Assembly: GCF_029892565.1 (NCBI RefSeq)
Contig: NZ_JARXVH010000011.1
Location: 248,001 to 312,000, forward strand
Direction of reading: 5' to 3'
DNA from: Streptomyces pseudovenezuelae
GTDB lineage: Bacteria; Actinomycetota; Actinomycetes; Streptomycetales; Streptomycetaceae
Length of the DNA: 64,000 bases
Position 1 is the stretch's first letter. The number at the start of each line of letters is the position of its first letter. Positions 54,480-63,548 of the stretch are shown here, in pieces. The notes beneath the pieces are model-generated. The model was not told the DNA's origin and searched no databases. It was given only the letters and a program-made list of their open reading frames with translations. Position numbers and translations under genes: made by a program.

Positions 54480-55394
54480 TCAGCCGGGTCGGTGCTCCCA
54501 GCGGCGGTCGGTGCGGGTGAGTTCCCGGAATCCGACGTTGCACAGCCGGTCGACCGCCGCTTGGTCGGCGGCCGCCTCGTAGGTGAGAAGGCGGTCCACT
54601 CCGCTCAGCCGCAGCCAGTCGGCGGCCTCGGCGAGCAGCCGACGCGCCAGACCGGCGCCGTGTGCCGCCGGTTCGATGTGCAGATTGCCGATGTCGGCGA
54701 GGCCTGTCACACGCGCGTGGCGCTCGGGCCGGGACAGGCTCGTGTCGACCTCGACGAATCCGAGAGCAAGGCCGTCGGCGTATGCCGTGAAGCGGGTCCC
54801 GCACACGCCCAGAGTGCGCTCGAATGTCGTGCCGGGCCCAGGTGCGGGCGTCGGCAGATCGGCCACGCGCGCGATCAGGATGACCTCGGTGTCCCCGACG
54901 TGCCGGAAGCCCGCCCGCTCGTAGACGGCACGGACGTGCGGCCAGTTGCGCGGCAGTCCGTAGACCGCGGGGGCGGGCACGGAACCGTCGGCGTACCGAA
55001 CCCGGACGTCCCACCTGGCCAGTTGGGCCAGGCACGCCGCCATGAGCTGGTCGGCGGCCTGTTCGGCGTCCGGCCGGAAGGAGGCCGGCGGATGGCAGAC
55101 GAACCAGTCGATCTCGCCGGCGTCCCGATAGGTCTCACCGACCTGGTCGTCGGCTCGGTAGCGCAACAGGTGCGCGGCGCCCACGACATGGCGCCGCGAC
55201 TCGGCGACGAGCGTCACGCGCTCGCTCACCCACGGATCGGTGATGAACTCGCCGGGCTGCCGCTCCAGTTGGCTGAGCACGGTGTTCACCGAGACGGACA
55301 CTCCGGGCAGGACGGCGGCGACATGGGCGTTGACCAGGTCGGTGAGCTGGTCACGGTCGGCGCGGTGGAAGGGGCGCACGGTGGACGCGGGCAT
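54480..55394 (-). CDS. Tandem GNAT acetyltransferase
   Basis: 304 residues with two GNAT-like halves: VRPFHRADRDQLTDLVNAHVAAVLPGVS (1-150, less conserved) and the C-terminal domain with NLHIEPAAHGAGLARRLLAEAADWLRLSGVDRLL, the clear acetyl-CoA pyrophosphate loop. The first copy has lost a typical loop, so only the second may be catalytic. Role unknown. Confidence 0.85.
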   Translation of the reverse strand: MPASTVRPFHRADRDQLTDLVNAHVAAVLPGVSVSVNTVLSQLERQPGEFITDPWVSERVTLVAESRRHVVGAAHLLRYRADDQVGETYRDAGEIDWFVCHPPASFRPDAEQAADQLMAACLAQLARWDVRVRYADGSVPAPAVYGLPRNWPHVRAVYERAGFRHVGDTEVILIARVADLPTPAPGPGTTFERTLGVCGTRFTAYADGLALGFVEVDTSLSRPERHARVTGLADIGNLHIEPAAHGAGLARRLLAEAADWLRLSGVDRLLTYEAAADQAAVDRLCNVGFRELTRTDRRWEHRPG

Positions 55395-55558
55395 GCGGGG
55401 GCTCCGGGGTGGTGAGGTCGGTCGGAGGCCGCCATGCGATGCGGTACAGGGCCGAGCGTACGTCGGTGGCGGTGCCGGGGCGAAGGGGTTTCGCCGGATG
55501 ACCGGGCCTGGGGACGGGGCTTGCGGCTTCGGGAGCGATCGAGGCCGGGACGCCTGCC

Positions 55559-56032
55559 ATGATCGTCGTCATGGGGATACACATCGCGTCGGCCGGTGTC
55601 GCCGACTTCCACCAGGTGCTGGCTGATCACCCCCGTTACTGGGGCGAACGCGATCTTCGGTCGCTGCATCTCCTGGCCCTGGTGCAGGAGTTCGGTTCCA
55701 CCTGTCTGGTCGCCCGGGCCGAGGACGGAATCCGTGGGTACGTCTTCGGGTTCGTCACCCCGGACGGCACCGGGTACGTGCATCTGATCGCCACGCGGGA
55801 CGACGCCCGTGGCACCGGGCTCGGCCGTCGGCTGTACGCGGCGTTCGCCGAAGCGGCGGAACGTCACGGCGCACGGAGGTTGAAGGCGATCACGTCGATC
55901 GAGAACGCCGGCTCGATCGCCTTCCACCGCGGCCTCGGCTTCGACGCGGAGATCATCGACGACTACAACGGCCCCGGTCGGACCATGGCCGTCTTCCACC
56001 GAGATCTGCCGCTCGACGTCTCGCGGCCCTGA
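55559..56032 (+). CDS. GNAT acetyltransferase
   Basis: 157 residues from ATG at 55559 (another ATG at 55571 without binding site). Motif A IATRDDARGTGLGRRLYAAFAEAAERHG and the IENAGSIAFHRGLGFDAEIID end are typical of GNAT N-acetyltransferases. Substrate unknown. Confidence 0.88.
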   Translation: MIVVMGIHIASAGVADFHQVLADHPRYWGERDLRSLHLLALVQEFGSTCLVARAEDGIRGYVFGFVTPDGTGYVHLIATRDDARGTGLGRRLYAAFAEAAERHGARRLKAITSIENAGSIAFHRGLGFDAEIIDDYNGPGRTMAVFHRDLPLDVSRP

Positions 56033-56043
56033 CCGACCAGCCG

Positions 56044-58599
56044 TCACGGAGCGAGTCGGGTCACCGTGACCTGGTCGATGACCGGGGCGTAGGCCGAGCG
56101 TTGGCCGTACGGATTTCTCGACTGGCCGTCGAAGTCCGGGAGTTCGTCGGCGGTGAAGGCGAGGGTGTTGGTGCCTTCGTCGAGGGTGACGGGGACGGAG
56201 AGGCGGCGGAAGTCGTTGAAGTGGAAGGTGGTGGGGAACAAGGCGCGGTGCGGGGCGGCCCCGTTGACGGAGATGTCGGCGTGGCGACAGATCGGGTCCG
56301 GGTTGTAGTGGGTCGCGGGGGCCTGTTCGCCGTTCGAGTAGCGGATCGTGAGGGCGTGGCGGCCCGCGTGCGCGGCTGTCACGGTCAGGGTGAGCGCGTT
56401 GCCCGGGCCGGCGCCGACGCCTTCGACCGCCTTGCCGCCGGTCGCGCGGGAGTGCGCGGTCACCTTCGCCGTGCCGGTGAGGGTGCCCTCTTCGGCCGCG
56501 TGGACCGTGGTGGACAGCAGTCCGCGCGAGGGACCGACCCGGAGCCGGTCGACGACCAGACGCTCCGAAGTCCCGGTCACTGTCACCTTGTTGATCCCTC
56601 CGGCCAGGAAGAGCGGGACGGGGCCACGCCGGACCGGGCCCAGTTCCTCGCCGTTGACCGTGAGCAGGCCCTCGCCGGGGCCGAGTTGGTCGACGGTCAC
56701 GGTCGCCTCGCCGTCGTCGCCCGCGTGCACCCAGAAGGTGACGGTGCCGCCGCGCGGGAGTACGGCGGTGCCGGCGCCCGACGCACCGAGGTGGTCGTAG
56801 CCGACTTCGGCACCCGCGCCCAGCGCCGCGTACTCGGCGTCGTACGTGTCCGTGTCCCGGTCGTCGCGCAGGACGAGGTCGAGCTTGTCGATGACCGCAT
56901 CGCCCTCGGTCGCGCCGAGTTCGGGGTCCCGGGCCGCGAGCGTGATGCGGTGCGGGCCTGCCGTGAGGTCGACCTGGGTGTCGGTGTGACCCCACACCGC
57001 CCACTTGTAGCCGAGCGGCAGCAGCAGTTCGCGCGGTCGCGCGCCGTCCACGCGCAGGAAGACGTTGGTGGGCCCGTGCTCGCGCACCAGGTCCGCGAGG
57101 TTGTGGGAGTTGGCGAAGACTCGGACCTCGTACGTGCCGTCGTGCGGGACCTCGACGTCGAAGCTCAGCACGCCGTCGGAGCCGGTGCGCAGGCCGCCCA
57201 CGTGGTACCCCCCGGATGTGGCGAACTTGTCGACGTCGGAAGGCGAACCCTCGGGACCGTTCCGGGAGTAGCCGGAGCCCGTGTACGTCGCGTCCTCGCC
57301 CTCGTACGTCCGTCGCCAGACGAGTGAGGGCGGCAGGGGTGAGGCACCATTGCCACCGGGCGCCAGGATCAGTTGGTAGGCGGACATCGCGTCGAGGTCG
57401 GTCAGGGGCAGCGTCACCGTGCCGTCCACGACGGGCAGTTCACCGTCCAGCAGGCGCAACGGCCCTTCGGAGTCGCCAACTTGGCCACTCCAGGGAATCT
57501 CCGACAACCGAACATGGACCGCCGCCCCGAAGACCTCCGCGTCGATCCCCTCGACGACCAGCTCCCCCGCACCCGCCGCCCCGCCGAAGAGCACCCTGGC
57601 CTGCCGCTTGTCCCGGTCGAGCGCGGCGACTCCCTGGAGCGTGTACTGCACGTTGGGATGCGGCGCGGTCACGCGGACGGTGTTCCCGGTCAACTGCCCG
57701 TACGCGTTGAACAACCACCACTGCCCGTTGCCCCTGTTGGCCTCGACGGCCGAGTCGTTGAGGTTGCCGGCGATGTTCCAGTAGGCCATGTCGGCGTCGA
57801 CCTTCGACTCCTCGACGGCGGCGATCCACTGGATCATCTGCCCGGGGACGGACAAGTGGTAGTTGTGCGCGTACTCGTTGAGGTTGACCGGCAGTGGGCC
57901 GATGCCCAACTCCCGTTCCATTTCCCGGTACTTGGCGACGTTCGTACGGACCTCGTCCGGCGAGGACAGCTCGTGCCAGGTCATCACGTCGGGGAGTACA
58001 CCCTGTTCCTTGGCGAACTCCAGGAAGCCGCGCACCTCGGGATACAGGACACAGGTGTTGGGCCCGGCGATACGCGCCTGAGGGTCCAGGCCCTTGATGA
58101 GGTGGTATGCCTGCCGCCAGGCCGCGAAGTGGGGGCGCGGCTCGGTGTGCCAGGAGACCTGGTCGTAGCCCCACTCCCCCGTGCCGAACATGTTGCCCTC
58201 GGGCTCGTTGAACGGGACGTACACGACATGGGATTTGAGCGCGCCCAGCGTCAGCACCTGGACGACCTGGCGGCGGACGCTCTCCAGGTAGGTGGCGAGC
58301 CGTTCCGCGCCGGTGGCGCCCGGCCATTCGTAGGGGAAGCCGCGGTGGATGTCGGGCAGGTAGACGTAGACGTCCCGGCCCCCCGCCGCGACGAAGGACG
58401 GAAGGATCTCCAGGGCGTCGGCGCCGGGGTGCTGGACGCCGTCCTGGGCCTTGGTGGTGACCGTGCGGACGTACATACCCTCGACGACGGCGCGGCTGGG
58501 CACTCCGTCGCCGTAGAGCCCGTAGAGCGTGCCGCTGGCGCCGCCGTGGAAGGGGCCCGTCTCCGCACCCAGGTCGACGGTGAGCCGGTCCACAGTCAC
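56044..58599 (-). CDS. Multi-domain glycoside hydrolase with carbohydrate-binding modules (GH39-like), no signal peptide
   Basis: 851 residues from GTG at 58599 (AAGGAGG 7 nt upstream). N-terminal TIM-barrel (about 1-340) with candidate acid/base Glu in HVVYVPFNEPEGNMFGTG, and MTWHELSSPDEVRTNVAKYREME. Then a beta-domain (about 345-430), CBM35/6-like modules at about 440-590 (EDATYTGSGYSRNGPEGSP, GGYHVGGL), 590-700 and 715-850 (FNDFRRLSVPVTLDEGTNTLAFTADELPDF). Enzymes of this type act on plant or microbial polysaccharides. No signal peptide or TM helix was seen, which is odd for a multi-CBM enzyme and may mean a misplaced start or non-classical export. Confidence 0.78.
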   Translation of the reverse strand: MTVDRLTVDLGAETGPFHGGASGTLYGLYGDGVPSRAVVEGMYVRTVTTKAQDGVQHPGADALEILPSFVAAGGRDVYVYLPDIHRGFPYEWPGATGAERLATYLESVRRQVVQVLTLGALKSHVVYVPFNEPEGNMFGTGEWGYDQVSWHTEPRPHFAAWRQAYHLIKGLDPQARIAGPNTCVLYPEVRGFLEFAKEQGVLPDVMTWHELSSPDEVRTNVAKYREMERELGIGPLPVNLNEYAHNYHLSVPGQMIQWIAAVEESKVDADMAYWNIAGNLNDSAVEANRGNGQWWLFNAYGQLTGNTVRVTAPHPNVQYTLQGVAALDRDKRQARVLFGGAAGAGELVVEGIDAEVFGAAVHVRLSEIPWSGQVGDSEGPLRLLDGELPVVDGTVTLPLTDLDAMSAYQLILAPGGNGASPLPPSLVWRRTYEGEDATYTGSGYSRNGPEGSPSDVDKFATSGGYHVGGLRTGSDGVLSFDVEVPHDGTYEVRVFANSHNLADLVREHGPTNVFLRVDGARPRELLLPLGYKWAVWGHTDTQVDLTAGPHRITLAARDPELGATEGDAVIDKLDLVLRDDRDTDTYDAEYAALGAGAEVGYDHLGASGAGTAVLPRGGTVTFWVHAGDDGEATVTVDQLGPGEGLLTVNGEELGPVRRGPVPLFLAGGINKVTVTGTSERLVVDRLRVGPSRGLLSTTVHAAEEGTLTGTAKVTAHSRATGGKAVEGVGAGPGNALTLTVTAAHAGRHALTIRYSNGEQAPATHYNPDPICRHADISVNGAAPHRALFPTTFHFNDFRRLSVPVTLDEGTNTLAFTADELPDFDGQSRNPYGQRSAYAPVIDQVTVTRLAP

Positions 58600-58659
58600 G
58601 GCACCCCTCCTTCGTTCGATATTCCGCACACCAGTCGACAGTCCGAACCGGCCTGGTCG

Positions 58660-58689
58660 AAGGTAGGGACAGCATGCCGATCACGTCAA
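58660..58689 (-). promoter_or_regulatory. Promoter of the glycosidase gene
   Basis: Minus strand TTGACG (58689-58684), 18-nt spacer, TACCTT (58665-58660), a near-consensus vegetative promoter. A TTCCGGAA palindrome (58702-58709) lies upstream of the -35 and is a candidate operator. Confidence 0.65.
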
Positions 58690-58738
58690 CGGTGGGGCGG
58701 ATTCCGGAAGTTTCGGAAGCCCGGTCGGCCGGGGACGC

Positions 58739-59281
58739 TCAGACCCGCAGCGCGCCCAGGCTGCCTTCCAGCCGTCCGAGCAACTCGCCCAGCAGTCCGG
58801 CGAGTTCACCCTGCCCCTGGGGATCGAGGACGGACAGCACGGCGGTCTCGTACGCGAGTTGTTCGGGCAGGATCCCGTCGACGAGGTCGCGGCCGGCGTC
58901 GGTGAGGCGGAGGTGGGCGACGCGTCGGTCGCGGGTGTCGCCCCGGCGCTCGACCAGGCCGCGCTCGGTCAACTGCTTGAGGCGCTTGGTGACGGCGGCG
59001 CCCGAGGAGAAGGTCTCGCGGGCCAGTTCACCGGGGGTCAGCTCGTGGCCGGTGCGGCGCAGCGCGCCGAGCAGGTCGAACTCGGGGCGGCTGAGACCCG
59101 CCCGGCGCAGCGGTGCGTCCTCCGCCTGCTGGAGGAGGGCGGCGCAGCGGTTGACCCGGCCGATGATCTCCATGGGCCCGGTGTCGAGGTCGGGATGGAC
59201 GGCCTGCCACTGCCGGACGACCGCGGAGACGGTGTCGCCGCCCTGGGGGCGCGGATCCGTTTCCCGGTTGGTTGCCGTCAT
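58739..59281 (-). CDS. MarR-family transcriptional regulator
   Basis: 180 residues. Winged helix: LSRPEFDLLGALRRTGHELTPGELARETFSSGAAVTKRLKQLTERGLVERRGDTRDRRVAHLRLTDAGRDL, with the SSGAAVTKRLKQL recognition helix. It overlaps the upstream FUSC gene as ATGA and is the second gene of that operon, so it probably autoregulates through the CAGGT-GTTTT-ACCTG repeat at 61018. Confidence 0.94.
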   Translation of the reverse strand: MTATNRETDPRPQGGDTVSAVVRQWQAVHPDLDTGPMEIIGRVNRCAALLQQAEDAPLRRAGLSRPEFDLLGALRRTGHELTPGELARETFSSGAAVTKRLKQLTERGLVERRGDTRDRRVAHLRLTDAGRDLVDGILPEQLAYETAVLSVLDPQGQGELAGLLGELLGRLEGSLGALRV

Positions 59282-61002
59282 GGTCGAACGCCCTCCGAGC
59301 TCGTGCTCCTACGCGCGTCCAGGTGCCGTCCCTGACGCCGTACCGTCTCGGCGAGGGTACGGTGTCCGGCCTGTTCGGCGCGCACGACCCGCTCCTGGGG
59401 CAGGGCACGCTGCCACCACTCGCCGGACGCGGCGTCGAACGTGGCGCGCAGGTCGACCAGGGCGGCGGCGAGCCCGCGACGGGCGGATTCCAGGGCGAGC
59501 GGGGCCTGGCTCGGCGTCGCGAGGAGGCGGGAGTCGGGGTCCGGACCCGCTGTCGCGAGCAGGCCGGCGGCGCGCTCGCGAGCGTGCTCCACGGCGGCCA
59601 GCGCCTCCTCCACCCGGTCGCCCGCGCGCCGGTTGGTCACGGCGACTGCGGCGACGAAGCCGACCAGCGCCCCGACGAGCGTGTCGACGACCCGCTCGGT
59701 GATCAGCCGCCCGGGCTCCTGGAATCCGGCGAACTCGGTGACCAGCAGCGCCATCGGGGTCACACAGACGCTGCCGAGCCAGTAGTTGCGGCCCATCAAC
59801 GCCTCGGCGCCGAAGTTGAAAGCGAGGCAGCACAGGACGAGGGCCGCCGGGGCGAGGTGGGCGAGCGGGATGACGGCGGCGAAGACGAGGACGCCGGCGA
59901 GGTTGCCGACGACCCGCTGCACACCCCGCGTCCAGGTCAGGGCGATGTTGGCCTGGTAGAGGGAGGCGGCGGTGACCAGGGCCCAGTAGGGGCGGCCGAC
60001 GCCGAGGGCGAGGGAGACGTAGCCGGCCAGGGCGCAGCCGAGTGCGGTGCGCACGGCGAGCGGGGCGAGGGGGCCGAGCCGGTGCCACAACGGGCGGGCG
60101 GGAGCGGCGAGTTCGGCTTCGGCGCCGAGGAGTTCGTCGGCCGCTTCAGGGGTTCCGACCACCGGGATGGGCCCCCTGCCGCACAACTCGCGCGCCCAAG
60201 AGCGCAGCCGCTCCGGGTCGGTGTCGGCGGGCGCGGCGAGGGCGATCTCGGCGCGGACGACGAGGCGTTCGAGGGCGCGTCGGGTGCGGGCGGAACGGGA
60301 GCCGGTGGCGAGGAGGGACTGCCAGGCGGCCTGGATGGCGGCGGCTGCCGCGACTCGGGCGCGGTCGCGGCCCTGGGCGACGGAACCGGTGGCGCGGGCA
60401 GTGACGTACGCGGCAGCCGCATTGAGCGCCTGCGCCGTGGCCCGGCGTTCCGGTCCGTGCGGGCGCAGCAGGACCGGTGCCATGCCGACGAGCCAGGCCC
60501 AGGCGCCGGCCGCGGCGGCCAGGGCGAGGTGGCCGGGTATCTGGCCGAGTGTCTGCGGCGCGAAGAGGGCGGACGAGGTGATGAAGGTGAAGATCACGTG
60601 GGCGGGCGGGCCGAGGCGCGTCGCGTCGCACAGCGCCTTCTGTACGGCGGCCAGCAGGGCGCCGACGGTGACGAGCACGACGGCGCTGTCGGTGAGCGAG
60701 GCCGCGGTGAGGGCGACGGCGAGGCCGGCGATCATGCCGAGCACGACCCAGGCCAGCGTGCGGGCCCGGGCGGCGTAAGGGCGGTTGTGGGCGTACAGGG
60801 CGCAGAGCGACCCGGCCATCGTGTACATCGCCAGATCGAGCCGGCCCAACGCCATGAGGATCAGGTTGGGCAGGGCCGTCGAGACTACGACGCTCAGTGC
60901 GGGCTTGAACCAGATGTCCGAGGGGCGGCTCATACGCAGCACACCCGCCAGCGGGAGACGGCGTACGCGTGGGGCGGCGGGGGCGGGGGTCGCACTGCTC
61001 AT
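59278..61002 (-). CDS. FUSC-family inner-membrane transporter
   Basis: 574 residues from ATG at 61002. N-terminal TM block (about 30-200) with NRPYAARARTLAWVVLGMIAGLAVALTAA, a cytoplasmic helical region, then a second TM block with YWALVTAASLYQANIALTWTRGVQRVVGNLAGV, the FUSC-like domain of aromatic-acid and fusaric-acid efflux pumps. A cytoplasmic C-terminal helical tail follows. It may export aromatic acids or toxins; the downstream MarR gene is its likely ligand-sensing repressor. A leaderless-type TAAAGT hexamer lies close upstream (61016-61011). Confidence 0.92.
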   Translation of the reverse strand: MSSATPAPAAPRVRRLPLAGVLRMSRPSDIWFKPALSVVVSTALPNLILMALGRLDLAMYTMAGSLCALYAHNRPYAARARTLAWVVLGMIAGLAVALTAASLTDSAVVLVTVGALLAAVQKALCDATRLGPPAHVIFTFITSSALFAPQTLGQIPGHLALAAAAGAWAWLVGMAPVLLRPHGPERRATAQALNAAAAYVTARATGSVAQGRDRARVAAAAAIQAAWQSLLATGSRSARTRRALERLVVRAEIALAAPADTDPERLRSWARELCGRGPIPVVGTPEAADELLGAEAELAAPARPLWHRLGPLAPLAVRTALGCALAGYVSLALGVGRPYWALVTAASLYQANIALTWTRGVQRVVGNLAGVLVFAAVIPLAHLAPAALVLCCLAFNFGAEALMGRNYWLGSVCVTPMALLVTEFAGFQEPGRLITERVVDTLVGALVGFVAAVAVTNRRAGDRVEEALAAVEHARERAAGLLATAGPDPDSRLLATPSQAPLALESARRGLAAALVDLRATFDAASGEWWQRALPQERVVRAEQAGHRTLAETVRRQGRHLDARRSTSSEGVRP

Positions 61003-61017
61003 GAAGAATTACTTTAG

Positions 61018-61032
61018 CAGGTGTTTTACCTG
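61018..61032. promoter_or_regulatory. MarR operator CAGGT-GTTTT-ACCTG
   Basis: Five-bp inverted repeat with an AT-rich centre, next to the -10 box of the FUSC-MarR operon. Binding by the encoded MarR would repress the operon. Confidence 0.6.
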
Positions 61033-61200
61033 TGAATGATATCGTGAGGCGGCCGCCACCCCCAGACGCCGCCCACGGATGCCGCCGCTCACCTGCTGTG
61101 CTCCCTCGAATGCTCCCCGTGTACCCCCTTGCGCTCGCGTGAGCGCCGCGTGTCGTGGGCATCGACGGACTGTCCGACACCGTCGAGCGGGGAGGTGCGC

Positions 61201-61743
61201 GTGCACGGACCGGCTTCGCCCGGCTGGCTGCTGGTCGCGCTGTGCGCGGCGACCGGGGCCTACTGTCTGCTGCGGATGCGCAGCAGGGTCGAGGAGCAGC
61301 GCCGGGCCGCGGGCGGCGAGGCGCTGATGGGCTTCGGGATGGCCGCGATGGCCGTACCGGCGGCGGTGTTCAGCCCGCCGTCCTGGACCTGGCCCGGCTA
61401 CGCCGCCGTATTCGGCGCCGCCGGGTTGCGCGCCCTGTGGGCGGCGCGTACGAGCCCGCACCATCTGCATCATCTGGTGGGCGTCTCGGCCATGGTCTAC
61501 ATGGCGGTCGTGATGGCCGTCTCCCCCGGACACCACGCCGAGCACGGCGTCTCGTCCGGAGTCCCGCTGGTGACAGGGGTGTTGCTCCTCTACTTCACGG
61601 GGTACGTCCTGCTCTCCGGCGTCCGCCTGATACCCGTGACCGCCGGTGGCGGGAGCGTCGGCTGGAGCGACCGGCCGGAGTTGGCACGGGCCTGCCGCCT
61701 GTCGATGGGGATCGGGATGGTGGCGATGCTGCTCACGCTCTGA
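61201..61743 (+). CDS. DUF5134 membrane protein
   Basis: 180 residues from GTG at 61201 (GGGGAGG 7 nt upstream). Five or six TM helices: SPGWLLVALCAATGAYCLLRM, GEALMGFGMAAMAVPAAVF, ...AVFGAAGLRALWAA, HHLVGVSAMVYMAVVMAV, GVPLVTGVLLLYFTGYVLLSGV and a last one, with a conserved SPHHLHHL motif. The family is unstudied. It precedes an M56 peptidase gene and is commonly its neighbour in actinobacteria, though no BlaI/MecI regulator is present here. Confidence 0.8.
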   Translation: MHGPASPGWLLVALCAATGAYCLLRMRSRVEEQRRAAGGEALMGFGMAAMAVPAAVFSPPSWTWPGYAAVFGAAGLRALWAARTSPHHLHHLVGVSAMVYMAVVMAVSPGHHAEHGVSSGVPLVTGVLLLYFTGYVLLSGVRLIPVTAGGGSVGWSDRPELARACRLSMGIGMVAMLLTL

Positions 61744-61838
61744 GGCGCGGTGCCACGCCGTACGCGAAACCGTTGCCTGCGTCACTTTGGCGTAAGGGAC
61801 CGTGTGCCGAGCGGCCCCGCGCTCATAGGGTGATCGCC

Positions 61839-62774
61839 ATGATGGTCCCCGCAGCACTGTTGCTGCTCGGCGCTCTCGCCGCCGTGGTCGCCCCGAGGCT
61901 GCTCGCCCGGGCCGACTGGCCGGACCGTGAACCCGTGGTCGCCCTCTGGGTCTGGCAGTGCGTGGTGGCGGCCGTACTGCTCTGCTGTGCGCTGTCGATG
62001 ACGCTGAGCGCGGCGGCGGCCTGGCAGGCGGTGCGCGGTCATGTGTTCGCCGGTGCACCGCATGGCGTGGCGGAGGCGTACGCGCTGCGGGCCACCGGCC
62101 CCTGGGCGGCGGCGACCGCGGTGACGCTGGCCTGTGCCGGGGCGTGGAGCGGGGCGATGCTGGTCCGTGAGGTCGTACGGGCGCGGGCGCGCCGTCGGCG
62201 AAGCCGGGCCCAACTCCTCGTGCAGGCACCGCTGTTGCCGGGCGAGGAGCCGATGCGGGGTCGACTGGTGGTGCTGGAGGGCGAGCGCGCGGACGCGTGG
62301 TGGCTGCCGGGCGCGGCGCCCGGACTCGTCGTGACCACCGAGGCGCTGCGTCGGCTCAAGGGACGGCAGTTGGACGCCGTCCTCGCACACGAGCGGGGAC
62401 ACGCACTGGCCCGGCACGACTGGCTGCTGCACTGTTCGGGGGCGCTGGCGGGCGGGTTCCCGCAGGTGCCGGTGTTCGCGGCGTTCCGCGACGAGATGCA
62501 CCGCCTGGTCGAACTCTCCGCCGACGACATGGCCTCCCGTCGCCACGGGCGCCTCACGACCGCGCTCGCGCTCGTCGAACTCAACGAGGACCGGGGCGTG
62601 TTCGGCCCCTCCCCCACCCCGCACGCCCACGTCCCGCAACGCGGCCACCGGCTCCTCGCCCCGCCCGACCGCCTCACCGCGGCCCGCCGCCTGGGCCTGA
62701 CGGCGACGGCCGCGCTGGTACCCGTGGTGCCGGTGCTGGTGGCGTTCGTACCGGGGCTGCGGGCGCTCGGGTAG
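61839..62774 (+). CDS. M56-family membrane metallopeptidase
   Basis: 311 residues from a leaderless ATG (TAGGGT at 61826-61831, 7 nt upstream). Three N-terminal TM helices and a C-terminal one flank a cytoplasmic/peripheral protease domain with zinc motif AVLAHERGHALARHDW (HExxH plus) and a downstream VELSADDMASRR third-ligand block. Related to BlaR1/MecR1 sensor proteases but lacking a penicillin-binding sensor, so it probably cleaves a membrane or cytosolic regulator. Confidence 0.9.
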   Translation: MMVPAALLLLGALAAVVAPRLLARADWPDREPVVALWVWQCVVAAVLLCCALSMTLSAAAAWQAVRGHVFAGAPHGVAEAYALRATGPWAAATAVTLACAGAWSGAMLVREVVRARARRRRSRAQLLVQAPLLPGEEPMRGRLVVLEGERADAWWLPGAAPGLVVTTEALRRLKGRQLDAVLAHERGHALARHDWLLHCSGALAGGFPQVPVFAAFRDEMHRLVELSADDMASRRHGRLTTALALVELNEDRGVFGPSPTPHAHVPQRGHRLLAPPDRLTAARRLGLTATAALVPVVPVLVAFVPGLRALG

Positions 62775-62843
62775 CCCCGGCAACAGGCACGGCGACAGCC
62801 CCCGCATTGGCCTCCCGCCCCACCGGTCGGCGAGGATCGTCGT

Positions 62844-63548
62844 ATGCACACCCTGCCCGTCGACTCTCCGCCCCGCCACAGCACCGCCGTCCGCAGCGCC
62901 ACCGCCCTGGCCCTGTGCTCCGCGCTGCTGCTGGCCCTGGTCGCGGTCGAGTGGCACCCCCTGACCGGCCTCGACGACAACATCGCCCGCGCCACCCATG
63001 GCTGGGCGGTCGACGAGCGAGGTGTGACCCATGCCTTCCGGATCCTCACGGACTGGGTCTGGGACCCTTGGACGATGCGCGTCGCGTGCGCGGCGGTCGT
63101 GGTGTGGCTGGCCTGGCGTCGCTCGGCCTGGTGGACGGCACTCTGGCTGACGGCCACCTGCGCGCTCGGCACCCTCCTGCAGCAGTCCCTCAAGGCCGCC
63201 GTCGACCGCCCACGCCCCGTCTGGCCCGACCCGGTCGACTCGGCCCACTACGCGGCCTACCCGTCGGGCCACGCCATGACCGCCGCGATCGCCTGCGGCC
63301 TCCTCCTGTGGCTCCTGCACCGCCGTTCCCCCGGCCGCACCCTGTGGCGTACGGCCCTGGCGGCGTCCGTGATCTCCGTGCTCGGCGTCGGTCTGACCCG
63401 GGTCTGGCTGGGCGTTCACTGGCCGACGGACGTGGTGGGCGGTTGGCTGTTGGGGGCGATGGTGGTGGCGGTCGCGGTGGTGGTGCATGAGCGGTGGGGG
63501 CCGTCGCCTGGGGCGCCGGACGGATATACGCCCACGGCAGGCCGCTGA
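62844..63548 (+). CDS. PAP2-type membrane phosphatase
   Basis: 234 residues. Six TM helices. The acid-phosphatase triplet: KAAVDRPRP (KX6RP), YPSGHAM (PSGH) and SVLGVGLTRVWLGVHWPTDVVGG (SRX5HX3D). It dephosphorylates lipid phosphates such as undecaprenyl pyrophosphate or phosphatidic acid. Its 3' end overlaps a degraded methyltransferase relic on the other strand. Confidence 0.92.
   Translation: MHTLPVDSPPRHSTAVRSATALALCSALLLALVAVEWHPLTGLDDNIARATHGWAVDERGVTHAFRILTDWVWDPWTMRVACAAVVVWLAWRRSAWWTALWLTATCALGTLLQQSLKAAVDRPRPVWPDPVDSAHYAAYPSGHAMTAAIACGLLLWLLHRRSPGRTLWRTALAASVISVLGVGLTRVWLGVHWPTDVVGGWLLGAMVVAVAVVVHERWGPSPGAPDGYTPTAGR

Noticed and set aside
57373..58905. A 510-codon plus-strand frame opposite the glycosidase
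   Set aside because: Complementary-strand shadow of a GC-rich gene; the minus-strand gene has clear domains and a ribosome binding site.
59272..61017. A 581-codon plus-strand frame opposite the FUSC gene
   Set aside because: Gly/Glu/Arg-rich shadow frame; the minus strand encodes a typical FUSC protein.
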